Positions 8,766-18,199 are shown, counted from the stretch's first letter. The stretch is 64,000 nucleotides of DNA from an uncultured Verrucomicrobia subdivision 3 bacterium (GCA_903917705.1 CAIXBQ010000131.1:1-64000); one strand, 5' to 3'. Numbers and translations are program-made. Notes: generated by a model from the letters alone, not told the origin.

Positions 8766-9485
8766 TCATTTGGTGGACCGTGGCACCAGTTGGAACTCCG
8801 GTACGGCGGCGACGATCAGTTTTTTCATCCGTTGAAATGTCGCTTCCTCTTGTCCTGGCGCGCACACTGAAAAAAAAGTGATATAGGCCCAGCGGTCCAG
8901 CACGCCGGTCAGCAGCATGTCTTTGACCATCCATAATTTCCACTCGTTGTGCTGCGCCGTGAGATGGTCGGCGTCCACGAACCAGTAGGCATAGACGCCG
9001 GCGCGTTTCACCGGCTGCCCGTTTTCCAGTGTGTCAATCGTGGCCACAACGCGCATCACCGGCAACTCATACGGGACCGGCTGCGTCATGGGTACGGATA
9101 CGACGTGGGTGCCATGGTCGTCAAATTTCCAGCCCTGTCCCACCATGCAGATTTGCGGCTTGTGGATGCTTGTCCGGTCGGTGCCCATGAGCACCACATT
9201 GGCTACGGCCTGAAAACCATCATCGCCGGTATAAAGCCGCTGGCCAAAGCTCGTGTCCTTTGGCAGTTCATTGGTGACAACCGACGCCTGCGGCACCGGT
9301 TCGGACTTGTAGCCCGGCAAGATCTCCGGGAGCAGCACCTCCAGATTGGCGCTGTCGGGAATCGGGCGGGTTTTCACGCCGGGCAGGCCAAGCTTTTGAC
9401 CTGCCTTGGCATGGTGCAGTAAACCAGCGGTGCCGCCGATGAGCGCCAGCACCACCGCCACCGCGATGAAGGTCTTTGCTCTCAT
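8766..9485 (-). CDS. EpsI-family exosortase-associated protein
   Basis: 239 aa. The start is ATG 9485 (MRAKTFIAV), overlapping the exosortase stop by 4 bases (ATGA); the longer listed ORF runs into exosortase in another frame. It has one N-terminal membrane segment and an extracytoplasmic domain with the family signature IHKPQICMVGQGW (H-x-P-x-x-C type) and a later YWF. In exosortase systems EpsI is often encoded next to, or fused to, the protease and is associated with exopolysaccharide loci. Its exact activity is unsettled. Confidence 0.88.
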   Translation of the reverse strand: MRAKTFIAVAVVLALIGGTAGLLHHAKAGQKLGLPGVKTRPIPDSANLEVLLPEILPGYKSEPVPQASVVTNELPKDTSFGQRLYTGDDGFQAVANVVLMGTDRTSIHKPQICMVGQGWKFDDHGTHVVSVPMTQPVPYELPVMRVVATIDTLENGQPVKRAGVYAYWFVDADHLTAQHNEWKLWMVKDMLLTGVLDRWAYITFFSVCAPGQEEATFQRMKKLIVAAVPEFQLVPRSTK

Positions 9486-10567
9486 GTCAACGTCGCCTTG
9501 CTTTTCCTGGTGGTCGCGGCGAGTTCGCCCTTTTCCAGCCAGCGCGCCACCAGAAACGCGCAGCCCAGAGCCACGGCAAAGGTGACGAAGCCGAATTTGG
9601 TCTCCACCATTTTCCCGGCGTTCTGGCCGAACGTCTCCGCTACTCCAATGGTGACACAAAGCCGTACCACATTGCCCAGCACCGCCAGGGGTAGCGCCGC
9701 CAACATCATCGTTATGCGACGCCACGGTGACATGAAGGCAACGAAACCATAGATCGTCATCAGTGCCAGCAGCGCTACGATGCTGCGGATGCCGCTGCAC
9801 GCCGCCGCCACCTCATAAGCAAACGTGTGCTGACCGTCGAAGAGCTGGGTGCCCTCGCGGACCAAATCCGGTGCCAGCCCCAAGTGCGCCACGCCGGCCA
9901 CGATCCACGAGACCAGCAGCCTTAACTTGAACGTAAACCCGTCCAGCAGACCGCCGGTCGGCACGCAAAACGCCAGCAGAAAATACGGAAAAAAACTAGC
10001 CTTCAACCAGTGGCGGCCCCATGCCAGCCCGGTCAGGCCATACAGCCCAATAAAGAATCCCAGGGTGGATAATTGCGATTGCTGCACCAAATAACCCGCC
10101 AGATGCAAGCCGAGGCCGAGGGCAACAAGAACTATTCCTGGCCACCACAAACCCGCCGGTGGCACGACCAGTTCCCGGCGCTTCCACCAGAACAACGCCA
10201 GCACAACGAAGGGTATTATCAGGCCATATTGACCGTCAGATTCGGGAGCGGTGTAACTGTCCATCAACCACGCGAATAGCGAGGGCGAATGGACATAACC
10301 CAAAGTCGAGTTGCCGAAAAAAACGAACAGCGCCACCCATGCCGCGGCAAGGGCAAAAAAGAAAAATTTATTCGGGAGGGCATACCATTCCTCCCGACAG
10401 CGGCCCGCCAGCACCGCCACGCCCCCCGCCAGCGCCGCCCCAAACAATGGAATTGGCCACGGGGTGCCCCGGAATTTTTCGTCGGTGAAATAAAAAGCCG
10501 CCGCCGCCAAAATCAGGCAGCCGATTTCATGCGGTCGCAGTCCATAGGGCAGCGTTTTGTTGTTCAT
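9482..10567 (-). CDS. exosortase (EpsH/Xrt family)
   Basis: 361-aa multi-spanning protein of the exosortase/archaeosortase family, expected to cleave PEP-CTERM-type sorting signals and process surface or polysaccharide-associated proteins. The Cys motif ACSGIRS and the Arg motif NVVRLCVTIGVAE are present. The third catalytic position, normally His about 20 residues later before a Y/F-G-[WF], reads VETKFGFVTF, so by eye His is replaced by Glu. Either this subfamily places His elsewhere or the enzyme is altered. It is coupled to EpsI (ATGA overlap). Confidence 0.92.
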   Translation of the reverse strand: MNNKTLPYGLRPHEIGCLILAAAAFYFTDEKFRGTPWPIPLFGAALAGGVAVLAGRCREEWYALPNKFFFFALAAAWVALFVFFGNSTLGYVHSPSLFAWLMDSYTAPESDGQYGLIIPFVVLALFWWKRRELVVPPAGLWWPGIVLVALGLGLHLAGYLVQQSQLSTLGFFIGLYGLTGLAWGRHWLKASFFPYFLLAFCVPTGGLLDGFTFKLRLLVSWIVAGVAHLGLAPDLVREGTQLFDGQHTFAYEVAAACSGIRSIVALLALMTIYGFVAFMSPWRRITMMLAALPLAVLGNVVRLCVTIGVAETFGQNAGKMVETKFGFVTFAVALGCAFLVARWLEKGELAATTRKSKATLT

Positions 10568-10640
10568 GTCGTTTCCAAGCCGAACCTATTAGATAGGCGA
10601 AACGCGCGTTCTGCTCAAACAAATTAACCGTTCGGCGACG

Positions 10641-12185
10641 CTATTTGACTTGTGCCGCCGGTCGGTCGTTCAACTCTCGTTTCCAGATTTGAAAGGCGGT
10701 TACGTTGGTGTTTAGTTGATAATTTTCACGCCGCGCGAATTCTGGGATAATTCCTCGCTCGTCATACACATCCGGTCGCGAGGCGATGATGACATCCGGC
10801 CGAGCCGCTCCCGCCACCGTTATGAGTCCGGGATGGGCCAGCCATAAGGCCCGGCCGGTTTCCGCCACGCCCTGAACGGCCAGGGGAAGTTCATAATAAA
10901 AGGCGGCGCTCGTATCCGCACTCCACCATACTATCTTTCTTTCCGCCAAGGCCACTCTGGCGATGGCGGCGGCCGTGCGGTAGTCGTCCTTGTCATGTCG
11001 TGCGGCAAAGCGCAGCGACAGTGCCGAGCTCAGATACAAACAAATAAATCCCCCTGCCAACATGCGCCCCGCCGGTCCGCGCCGCCACGCGGCGGCGAGC
11101 CCATAACCCGTCAGCAAAATCGCCACCGGCAGCAGTGTGGCCAGATGCCGGCCCAAAATCCGGAAATGTGAATGTGCACTGGCCGCCAGCACCAATCCGG
11201 CGGGAAGCAGGACCGCTATGATGAGCATCGCCAATTTTTTGGAACCGAGCTTTTGTCGCAGTTCACCCAGGGCCAGCCATAGCAGCGCCGCTATCACGGC
11301 CGCGTAGAGCAGGAGGGCGGGCGCGTACGGTTTGAATACTTCCATCCCGGTGCCGCCGCGAATGGCCAGCCGCCCCGGCCCCAGCCCGGCAAAGCCCAAA
11401 AGTTCATAGGCGATAAAAAGGGGGTTTTTCCAGTTCGTGCCGGCGATGCCCGTGGCGCGGTCGCCGGAGTGCAATGTCCACAGGTAATAAATTCCCAGCA
11501 AAAACAGGAAAGCCAGCAGGCTGGCCCACAGTCGCCAGAATATTTTGACGAAGCGCCCAAGTCGGTCGGCCGGCAGGAGTATGAGCGCCATCAGCACCGG
11601 CGTTGTCGCTAGCGCCATGCTTAAAAGGCTGCTGCCGCACAGACAAAAAAATGCCGCGCAAAAAATCAAGGCCCAGCCGCGTTCGCAATCCAAGCGAAGG
11701 TTCTTTTCGCGCGTCCAGTGCCAGAGGATGGCAAAAAGAATCAGGCTTGTGCTGAACTGCATGGTGTAGGCCCGCGCCTCGTTCAAATAATACCAGGCGA
11801 ACGGACTGCCAAGCGCCACTATAAAAACCGCGCCTTGCAGGGTGCGGTTGCCGGCAACGGCGCGGAGCAGCACCACCAGCGCGGGAATGAACCAGAACAA
11901 ATTCAAGGCGCGCAGAGCAAATTCACGGCTGCCGGTGAATTTTTCGCACGTCCAGAGCCAGAATATGTAGAGCGGCATTTGCGGGTCGGAGCCTTTGACT
12001 TCCCGCAGTAAATGCCAGCAAGCGGCGGGCGTGGGCTGTTGCGCCAGCCGGGCCGAGTAGGTTTCATCAATCCAGAAGCTGTGATTGGTCAGCGCCAGCG
12101 CGGCCATGAGCGCCAGCAGCCCGGCATAAATCCAGTTGTGCCAGCGGGAACGGCCTGCGGTCAGCGATGCGGCGGGAGGATTCAT
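10641..12185 (-). CDS. GT39/ArnT-like membrane glycosyltransferase
   Basis: 514 aa. Integral membrane protein with about 10 or more hydrophobic segments. The start is ATG 12185 (MNPPAASLTAG), which overlaps the wecG stop by one base (TGATG). The first periplasmic loop has HSFWIDETYSARLAQQ, the acidic D/E motif of lipid-linked-sugar glycosyltransferases of the PMT/ArnT fold, and DPQMPLYIFWLW follows. It would use a polyprenyl-phosphate sugar on the periplasmic side. The acceptor cannot be read from sequence; a polysaccharide or protein is plausible. Confidence 0.8.
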   Translation of the reverse strand: MNPPAASLTAGRSRWHNWIYAGLLALMAALALTNHSFWIDETYSARLAQQPTPAACWHLLREVKGSDPQMPLYIFWLWTCEKFTGSREFALRALNLFWFIPALVVLLRAVAGNRTLQGAVFIVALGSPFAWYYLNEARAYTMQFSTSLILFAILWHWTREKNLRLDCERGWALIFCAAFFCLCGSSLLSMALATTPVLMALILLPADRLGRFVKIFWRLWASLLAFLFLLGIYYLWTLHSGDRATGIAGTNWKNPLFIAYELLGFAGLGPGRLAIRGGTGMEVFKPYAPALLLYAAVIAALLWLALGELRQKLGSKKLAMLIIAVLLPAGLVLAASAHSHFRILGRHLATLLPVAILLTGYGLAAAWRRGPAGRMLAGGFICLYLSSALSLRFAARHDKDDYRTAAAIARVALAERKIVWWSADTSAAFYYELPLAVQGVAETGRALWLAHPGLITVAGAARPDVIIASRPDVYDERGIIPEFARRENYQLNTNVTAFQIWKRELNDRPAAQVK

Positions 12186-12949
12186 CAAGGCGGCGGAAAT
12201 TTTTTCAGGCCGGTGAGTTGCAGAAAAAAATTCAGGATAAAAAGCGGGTTGTTGCGCAAATATCGTTTCGCCAGCCGGCGCGGCTCGCAGCACAGGCGGT
12301 AAAACCATTCGAGCCCGCTGCGCTGCATCCAGGGCGGCGCCTGCCGCACCCGGCCGCTGTGGAAATCAAACGCCGCTCCCACGCCGATCATCAACGTCAC
12401 ATCCAGCTTGGGCAGGAATTCCGCCATAAACTTCTCCTGCTTCGGCGTGCTCAAGCCCACCCACAAAATATCCGGCTGGGCGGCACGGATTTGTTCCGAC
12501 AGCCCATTTTCCTCGTCCGTGGTCAGTTTGCGGAACGGCGGCGTGAAGGTGCCGGCGACTTTGAGTTTCGGGAATTTGAGGTTTAATTTTTGCGCCAGCA
12601 GTTCCGCCACGCCGTCGGCACCGCCGTAAAAAAAATGGCGGCAGCCGCTGGTTTCGCTCCAGGCGCAAACGTCCAGCATCAAATCCGGGCCGTAAACGCG
12701 GCTCATTTCGCGGTGACCGGCGAGTTTTCCGGCCCAGACCATCGGCATCCCGTCCGGCGTGCAGAGAAAGGCGCCGTTCAGGATGTTTTTGAACGCCGGC
12801 TCGTCCTGCGCCTCCATCACGCCGTGGACACCGGTGATGCAGATGTAGCCCTTGCGCCGTTCGCGCACGGCGTCGGCAATGGCATCGAGCGCTGTCCGGA
12901 GGTTAAGCACGGTGATGCCGATGCCAAGGACGTTGACGCGATTCTTCAT
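12185..12949 (-). CDS. WecG/TagA/CpsF-family glycosyltransferase
   Basis: 254 aa (GT26). Adds a sugar, such as ManNAc, ManNAcA or glucose, to a polyprenyl-PP-linked sugar in the cytoplasm. Motifs: ITGVHGVMEAQ, TPDGMPMVWAGKL, RVYGPDLMLDVC, FFYGGADGVAELLAQKL and WVGLSTPKQEKFMAE, ending with GVGAAFDFHSGRVRQAP. It starts a leftward run that continues into the GT39-like gene. The 79-base gap to the divergent GT4 gene carries a TTTACGAT repeat. Confidence 0.94.
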   Translation of the reverse strand: MKNRVNVLGIGITVLNLRTALDAIADAVRERRKGYICITGVHGVMEAQDEPAFKNILNGAFLCTPDGMPMVWAGKLAGHREMSRVYGPDLMLDVCAWSETSGCRHFFYGGADGVAELLAQKLNLKFPKLKVAGTFTPPFRKLTTDEENGLSEQIRAAQPDILWVGLSTPKQEKFMAEFLPKLDVTLMIGVGAAFDFHSGRVRQAPPWMQRSGLEWFYRLCCEPRRLAKRYLRNNPLFILNFFLQLTGLKKFPPP

Positions 12950-12950
12950 T

Positions 12951-13026
12951 TACGATTTACGATAACGGATTTACGATTCCAAGATTCATGCGGCGCGTAA
13001 ATTATAAATGGTAAATCGCCAATCAG
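12951..13026. repeat. TTTACGAT simple repeat in a divergent intergenic region
   Basis: Three copies of TTTACGAT occur on the plus strand, followed by diverged AAATGGTAAATCGCCAATC. The region separates wecG and the GT4 gene and must hold both promoters. The repeat also gives the spurious N-terminal extension (MVNRQSE) of the downstream ORF. Confidence 0.55.
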
Positions 13027-13028
13027 AA

Positions 13029-14234
13029 ATGAAATTGCTTGTTTTTGCCCACACGCCGCCGCCGCATCACGGCCAGAGTTATATGGTGCAGCTCATGCTC
13101 GCAGGCTTCGGCGGCGACTGCCGCCGCGCCCGGGTGACGAATCCGCATGGCATTGAATGCTATCATGTCAACGCCCGCTTCTCGCGCGGCCTGTCGGACG
13201 TGGGCGAATTTCAGGGCGCAAAAATGTTCCTGATCTTCTGGTTCTGCGCGCAGGCGTTGTGGCTGCGGTTTCGTTACGGTGTGAAGAATTTTTATTATGT
13301 CCCCGCGCCCGGCAAGCGCGTTGCGCTCTACCGCGACTGGCTGGTGATGCTGCTCTGCCGCGTTTTTTTCAAAAACATGATCCTGCATTGGCATGCCGCC
13401 GGCCTCGCCAAATGGCTTGAAACCGCCACCACCATCGGTTCGCGCGCAGCCACCTATCGGCTGTTCCGGCCAGTGGATTTAAGCATTGTCCTATCTCGCT
13501 ACAACGTCGCGGATGCCGAGAAACTGCTCTCGCGCCACATCCGGGTTGTGAGCAACGGCATTCCCGATCCCTGTCCCGATTTTTTAAATACCATCCTGCC
13601 GCGCCGCCGCGAATGTTTTGCCGCCCGCCAGCGAATCTTTGCCGGCGAAATGCCCGCCGCATCGCTGACCGTGAATATCCTGTTCCTCGCGCATTGCACC
13701 CGCGAAAAAGGGCTGTTCGCCGCGGCCGAAGCCGTTCTGCGTGCCAACCGCGACCTGGCCGCGCGCCGCGTCCCGATGAAACTCCAGCTCATCGCCGCCG
13801 GCAATTTTGTCACCGCCGGGGAGCAGGATGAATTTGACCGGCTTCGGCAGAATGTCGACTTTGCCGCCGCTGTCCAGCACGCCGGCTTTGTTTCCGGCGA
13901 GCGCAAGGCGGCGCTCTATCGGGAGGCCGATCTTTTTCTTTTTCCCACGCGCTACCTTGGTGAAAACCAGCCGGTCAACCTGATCGAGGCCATGGCGTTT
14001 GGACTGCCCATCGTCACCACGCGCTGGCGATCGCTGCCGGAAATGCTGCCGGAAAATTATCCCGGTCTTGTCAACGGCCAGGAGCCGGATGAAATTGCGG
14101 CGGTTATCTTGAAAGTCCTTGCCGAGAAGAGCGGCGAACGGGTGCGCCGGCATTTTATCGGGCAGTTCACGATTGAACAGCACCTCGCCGCCCTGGCGGC
14201 CGCGCTCCGCAGTGTGGAGGCCGAAGCAGCTTAA
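13029..14234 (+). CDS. GT4 family glycosyltransferase
   Basis: 401 aa. GT-B fold retaining glycosyltransferase. The start is ATG 13029 (MKLLVFAHTPPPHHGQS), which begins at the first beta strand; the 13008 start adds repeat-derived residues. The GT4 C-terminal signature is visible: ADLFLFPTRYLGENQPVNLIEAMAFGLPIV, with the E-x7-E pattern, then a TRWRSLPE loop. The LFLAHCTREKG strand marks the second Rossmann domain. It probably builds the repeat unit on the cytoplasmic face. It lies 5 bases before nadE. Confidence 0.9.
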   Translation: MKLLVFAHTPPPHHGQSYMVQLMLAGFGGDCRRARVTNPHGIECYHVNARFSRGLSDVGEFQGAKMFLIFWFCAQALWLRFRYGVKNFYYVPAPGKRVALYRDWLVMLLCRVFFKNMILHWHAAGLAKWLETATTIGSRAATYRLFRPVDLSIVLSRYNVADAEKLLSRHIRVVSNGIPDPCPDFLNTILPRRRECFAARQRIFAGEMPAASLTVNILFLAHCTREKGLFAAAEAVLRANRDLAARRVPMKLQLIAAGNFVTAGEQDEFDRLRQNVDFAAAVQHAGFVSGERKAALYREADLFLFPTRYLGENQPVNLIEAMAFGLPIVTTRWRSLPEMLPENYPGLVNGQEPDEIAAVILKVLAEKSGERVRRHFIGQFTIEQHLAALAAALRSVEAEAA

Positions 14235-14239
14235 CTTTC

Positions 14240-15925
14240 GTGTTTCAGAAACCATCGGAGGCCGCTAATCTTGCGCCATTGAAAATCGGCCTGCTCCAGC
14301 TCAACCCGACCGTTGGCGCGTTCGCTGCCAACCGCGAAAAATTATTGGCTGCCTATGCCCGGGCGGTTTCCATCGGCGCTGAATTCGTGCTCGCGCCGGA
14401 ACTGTTTCTCTGTGGCTACCCGCCCCGCGATCTGCTCCACCGTGAAGATTTCATCGAAGCCAGCCTGACGGCGCTGGCGGAAACCGCCGGCCGGATTGGC
14501 GGGGTGCCGCTCTGCGTCGGTTTCGTTGACCGGAATTCCGAGCGGCCCGGCCGCGCGCTGCGAAACTCCGCTGCGGTTTTGCAGAACGGGAGAATCATCT
14601 GGCGCACGACCAAGAGCCTGCTGCCGACCTACGATGTTTTCGACGAAGACCGTTATTTTGAACCGGCCAAAACCGTTGCGCCGTTCGAGTATGGCGGGCA
14701 CAAGCTCGGGATCACAATCTGCGAGGACATCTGGAACGACGAGGATTTCTGGCCGGATCGGCTTTATCGCCGCGATCCGGTGAAAGAGCTGATAGCCCAA
14801 GGCGCGGAAATGATTTTGAACATATCCGCGTCGCCGTGGCATGACGGCAAGGAAAAAACCCGGCTGGAAATGCTCCGGCGCGTGGCGCGCGACGAGAAAG
14901 TTCCGCTGATTCAGGTCAACGCCGTCGGCGCGAACGATGAGCTGATTTTTGACGGCCACAGCGTCGCCCTGGACGCCGGTGGTAAACTGCTCGCGCTCGG
15001 TCGGGGTTTTGCCGAGGATATTCTGGTGGTGGATCTGGGCGGCAGCGGCAGGCATGAAACGGAAAAAGGGTATGATTTTCCGCCGCGCGAGCAGCTTCTT
15101 TTTTTGGCGCTGTCGATGGGGGTGCGCGATTATGTCCGCAAGTGCGGCTTCCAGTCGGTGCTCGTCGGCCTGTCCGGCGGCATTGATTCCGCGCTGGTCG
15201 CGGCGGTTGCCGCCGACGCGCTCGGCGCGGAAAATGTTCTGGGCGTCTCGATGCCGGCGCGTTATTCCAGCAGCGGCAGCCTGACGGATGCGGAGCGGCT
15301 CGCAAAAACACTGGGAATCCGTTACGAAGTTCTGCCGATCGAGCCGGTGTTCAAATCCGTCGAGGCGCAGCTGCAAAAGGTATTTGCGGGAACCAAGCCG
15401 AACGAGGCGGAAGAAAACGTCCAGTCGCGCCTGCGCGGGGTGACGCTGATGGCGTTGTCGAACAAGTTTGGCGCCCTGGTGCTGACGACCGGCAACAAGT
15501 CGGAGATGGCTGTGGGCTACTGCACGCTTTACGGCGACATGTGTGGCGCGCTGGCGGTCATCGCGGACATTTTCAAAACGGATGTCTATAAAATCGCGCG
15601 CTGGCTGAACCGCGAGCGCGAAATCATTCCGTCGGATTCCATCACCAAGCCGCCCAGTGCGGAATTGCGACCGGACCAGACGGATCAGGACTCGCTGCCG
15701 CCGTATGAGATATTGGACGCGGTTCTGGATCTGTATGTTGTTAAGAATCTAAGCAAGACCGAGATTGCCTCTCGTGGCTTCGACGCGGCGGTGGTCAACG
15801 ACGTGGTAAACAAGATCAATTTCAGCGAATATAAGCGTCGGCAGGCCGCGCCGGGATTGAAGGTGTCGCCGCGCGCGTTTGGCATGGGGCGGCGGATTCC
15901 CGTGGCGCAAAGATTCCGCATATAG
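14240..15925 (+). CDS. nadE: glutamine-dependent NAD+ synthetase
   Basis: 561 aa, two domains. The N-terminal nitrilase-type glutaminase has the triad in APELFLCGYPP (Glu), TTKSLLPTYDVFDE (Lys) and ITICEDIWND (Cys). The C-terminal ATP-pyrophosphatase has VGLSGGIDSALVAAV (PP-loop) and TTGNKSEMAVGYCTLYGDMCG. It amidates deamido-NAD+ to NAD+ using ammonia channelled from glutamine. The start is uncertain: GTG 14240 gives a 14-residue lead before LKIGLLQLNP, and no clear ribosome site is seen. A housekeeping gene embedded in the polysaccharide locus. Confidence 0.96.
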   Translation: MFQKPSEAANLAPLKIGLLQLNPTVGAFAANREKLLAAYARAVSIGAEFVLAPELFLCGYPPRDLLHREDFIEASLTALAETAGRIGGVPLCVGFVDRNSERPGRALRNSAAVLQNGRIIWRTTKSLLPTYDVFDEDRYFEPAKTVAPFEYGGHKLGITICEDIWNDEDFWPDRLYRRDPVKELIAQGAEMILNISASPWHDGKEKTRLEMLRRVARDEKVPLIQVNAVGANDELIFDGHSVALDAGGKLLALGRGFAEDILVVDLGGSGRHETEKGYDFPPREQLLFLALSMGVRDYVRKCGFQSVLVGLSGGIDSALVAAVAADALGAENVLGVSMPARYSSSGSLTDAERLAKTLGIRYEVLPIEPVFKSVEAQLQKVFAGTKPNEAEENVQSRLRGVTLMALSNKFGALVLTTGNKSEMAVGYCTLYGDMCGALAVIADIFKTDVYKIARWLNREREIIPSDSITKPPSAELRPDQTDQDSLPPYEILDAVLDLYVVKNLSKTEIASRGFDAAVVNDVVNKINFSEYKRRQAAPGLKVSPRAFGMGRRIPVAQRFRI

Positions 15926-15988
15926 CCCAATAAAACCATTGTCCCCCGCCGCCGCCCGCGATAATCTCACTCTGACAAAATCCAGCCG

Positions 15989-18193
15989 ATGACAAATGAT
16001 AATCCGGTTTTTATAGTTGGTGTTTTCCGGTCCGGCACCTCGCTGCTTTGCTCGCTGCTGAACCAGAACCCCGGCATCGCGCTGATGTATGAGTGTGATG
16101 TCTGGAATTTTCCGCGACCGCTGCTGGAGGCGCGTTTCCAGCGCGACTGGGCGGAACGCATCGAATTCTATAACCAGGCCCTTTCCCGCCACCGGCTGGT
16201 TTCGGAATACGATTTTTCCCCGCTGAAAAAAATCCGCGCGCCCTCGGATTTGTATCATGCCTTTGGTGCGCTGAAAGGGGCGGCGGTTGCCGGGGAAAAA
16301 TCGCCTTTTTACTGCGACCGGCTGCGGCAGCTTCACACGCACTATCCGCAAGCCTCATTCATCCTGGTCTGGCGTAACCCGACTGAGATATACCGTAGCG
16401 TGCTGAAGGCGGGGCAGACGTCCCGGTTTTTCGGCCGGCCCGGCATGTTGAGCCGGATGATTTACCATCAGGAACAGTCCATCCGGCAGGCCGCCCAGAT
16501 CGAGGCGAAGGGCGCGCGGGTTTTCCGTGTGGACTACGCCGACATCGTGGAGCATACGGAGCAGGTTTGCCGCGACATCAGCGCGTTTCTTGGCGTCCCG
16601 TTCGACGTCCGGATGATGGAACTGAACAAGGCCGACCTGTCTACCATCTATCAGGCGCCGCACCACGCCTACCTCCGCCGCGGCATTATCGAACGGCAGA
16701 AATATGACCAGGAACTTGTCTCGCCAGCGGTCGCAAAAAAACTGGAGCGCTACCGCTGCCGGTGGGAAAAGCTCCAAGCCGGCTGGCTGAAGCCTTCCGC
16801 CGGTCCGGATCAGCGCGGTCCGGGGCCGCTCGAATTTATTTATCACAATTTGGCGGGCCGGTTGCTGACTTATTACGACGCGACGGTGCGGGCGGGGTTT
16901 GAATTTCTGCCCCTGAACTGGCTGCGCATCTACCGCCTGCTTAAAAACTGGCTGGTCAGCCCGCCGTCCGGATCGGTGGATGAAAAAACGTCACTGATCC
17001 GGGACTTCAAGCGGCACTGGCTCACGATTTTGACGGCCACCGCGATGTTTGGCGCGATTGTCTATATCCATCTTCACGCCAACCCGCATCTGATGTTCCT
17101 GACATTTTATGCCTTGCCCTGCGTATTGCTGGCGCTGGTGGTGAACACGCGCTGGGCCACGCTGTTTGTCCTGGCGGCCTCGGTCGTGCCGCCCATGGTG
17201 CAATACGAGGGGGACACCGACTATCGTTCCGCCTTCGTGTTCGGCTGGAACCTTTTTTCGCGTTTCATCCTGCTGGAAATCATGGCGCTGACCGTCGGGC
17301 GCATCCGGATGGAATTCGTGCGTACGGAAATTCAAAAAAGAAAACCGGCGGCGCCGCTGACGTTTTCCATTGTCACGCCTAGTTTTCGCAATTCGGAATG
17401 GCTCAAGCTCTGCATCGCGTCCGTCGCCGATCAGGAAGGCGTGAAACTGGAGCACATCGTGCAGGATTCCTGCTCCGATGACGGCACGCAGGACTGGCTC
17501 CCGCACGATCCGCGCGTGAAGGCGTTTATTGAGAAAGACGCCGGCATGTATGACGCCGTCAACCGCGGCTACCGACGCGCCACCGGCGATATCCTTGCCT
17601 ACCTGAACTGCGACGAACAATACCTCCCCGGCGCTCTTGCTGCCGTGGGGAAAATTTTCGAGGAAAACCCGCACGTCGAGGTGCTCCTCGCCGGCAGCAT
17701 CGTCACCGACGGCGACGGCAAATACATCTGCCACCGCCATTCCATGGTGCCGACCCTGAACCAGATCTGGTTTCGTTTCCCCACCCTGACCAGCTCCATT
17801 TTCATCCGCCGCCAGGTGGTTGCCGAACGCGGTGTTTTCTTCGACACGAAATGGCGCGACCTCGGTGATTTGCACTGGATCATCGCGCTGATGAAAAATA
17901 ACGTGCCGATTGCCCACAGCAACACGTTCACCTCCACTTTCGCCGACACCGGCGAAAACATGAACCTCAAGCCCAACGCCCAGCGCGAAATGGCCGAGAC
18001 CGCAAAAATGATACCGGCCTGGCTGCGGCTGCTCAAGCCGCTGTGGATTTTCACCCACCGGTTCCGCCGCGTCACCCACGGGCATTTCAACCTCAAGCCC
18101 ACCAGCTACGCCATCTACACCAAGGCCAGCCCGGAACGCCGCGTGACCATCGATGTGCCGAAGCCCACTCCCATCTGGTGGAACCGCATCTGA
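15989..18193 (+). CDS. sulfotransferase - membrane - GT2 glycosyltransferase fusion
   Basis: 734 aa with three parts. Residues 1 to about 260 are a PAPS-dependent sulfotransferase: VGVFRSGTSLLCSLL is the 5'-phosphosulfate loop and RVDYADIVEHTEQ the 3'-phosphate region. Residues about 335-450 hold several membrane segments (ILTATAMFGAIVYIHL, TFYALPCVLLALVV). From about 455 a GT2 domain begins with FSIVTPSFRNSEWLKLCIASV, followed by DSCSDDGTQDWL and LAYLNCDEQYLPGAL, the DxD-like position. The frame is continuous, so it is a true fusion. It may add a sugar and sulfate the same glycan; acceptor unknown. The next gene starts 7 bases after its stop. Confidence 0.85.
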   Translation: MTNDNPVFIVGVFRSGTSLLCSLLNQNPGIALMYECDVWNFPRPLLEARFQRDWAERIEFYNQALSRHRLVSEYDFSPLKKIRAPSDLYHAFGALKGAAVAGEKSPFYCDRLRQLHTHYPQASFILVWRNPTEIYRSVLKAGQTSRFFGRPGMLSRMIYHQEQSIRQAAQIEAKGARVFRVDYADIVEHTEQVCRDISAFLGVPFDVRMMELNKADLSTIYQAPHHAYLRRGIIERQKYDQELVSPAVAKKLERYRCRWEKLQAGWLKPSAGPDQRGPGPLEFIYHNLAGRLLTYYDATVRAGFEFLPLNWLRIYRLLKNWLVSPPSGSVDEKTSLIRDFKRHWLTILTATAMFGAIVYIHLHANPHLMFLTFYALPCVLLALVVNTRWATLFVLAASVVPPMVQYEGDTDYRSAFVFGWNLFSRFILLEIMALTVGRIRMEFVRTEIQKRKPAAPLTFSIVTPSFRNSEWLKLCIASVADQEGVKLEHIVQDSCSDDGTQDWLPHDPRVKAFIEKDAGMYDAVNRGYRRATGDILAYLNCDEQYLPGALAAVGKIFEENPHVEVLLAGSIVTDGDGKYICHRHSMVPTLNQIWFRFPTLTSSIFIRRQVVAERGVFFDTKWRDLGDLHWIIALMKNNVPIAHSNTFTSTFADTGENMNLKPNAQREMAETAKMIPAWLRLLKPLWIFTHRFRRVTHGHFNLKPTSYAIYTKASPERRVTIDVPKPTPIWWNRI

Positions 18194-18199
18194 CGCGGC

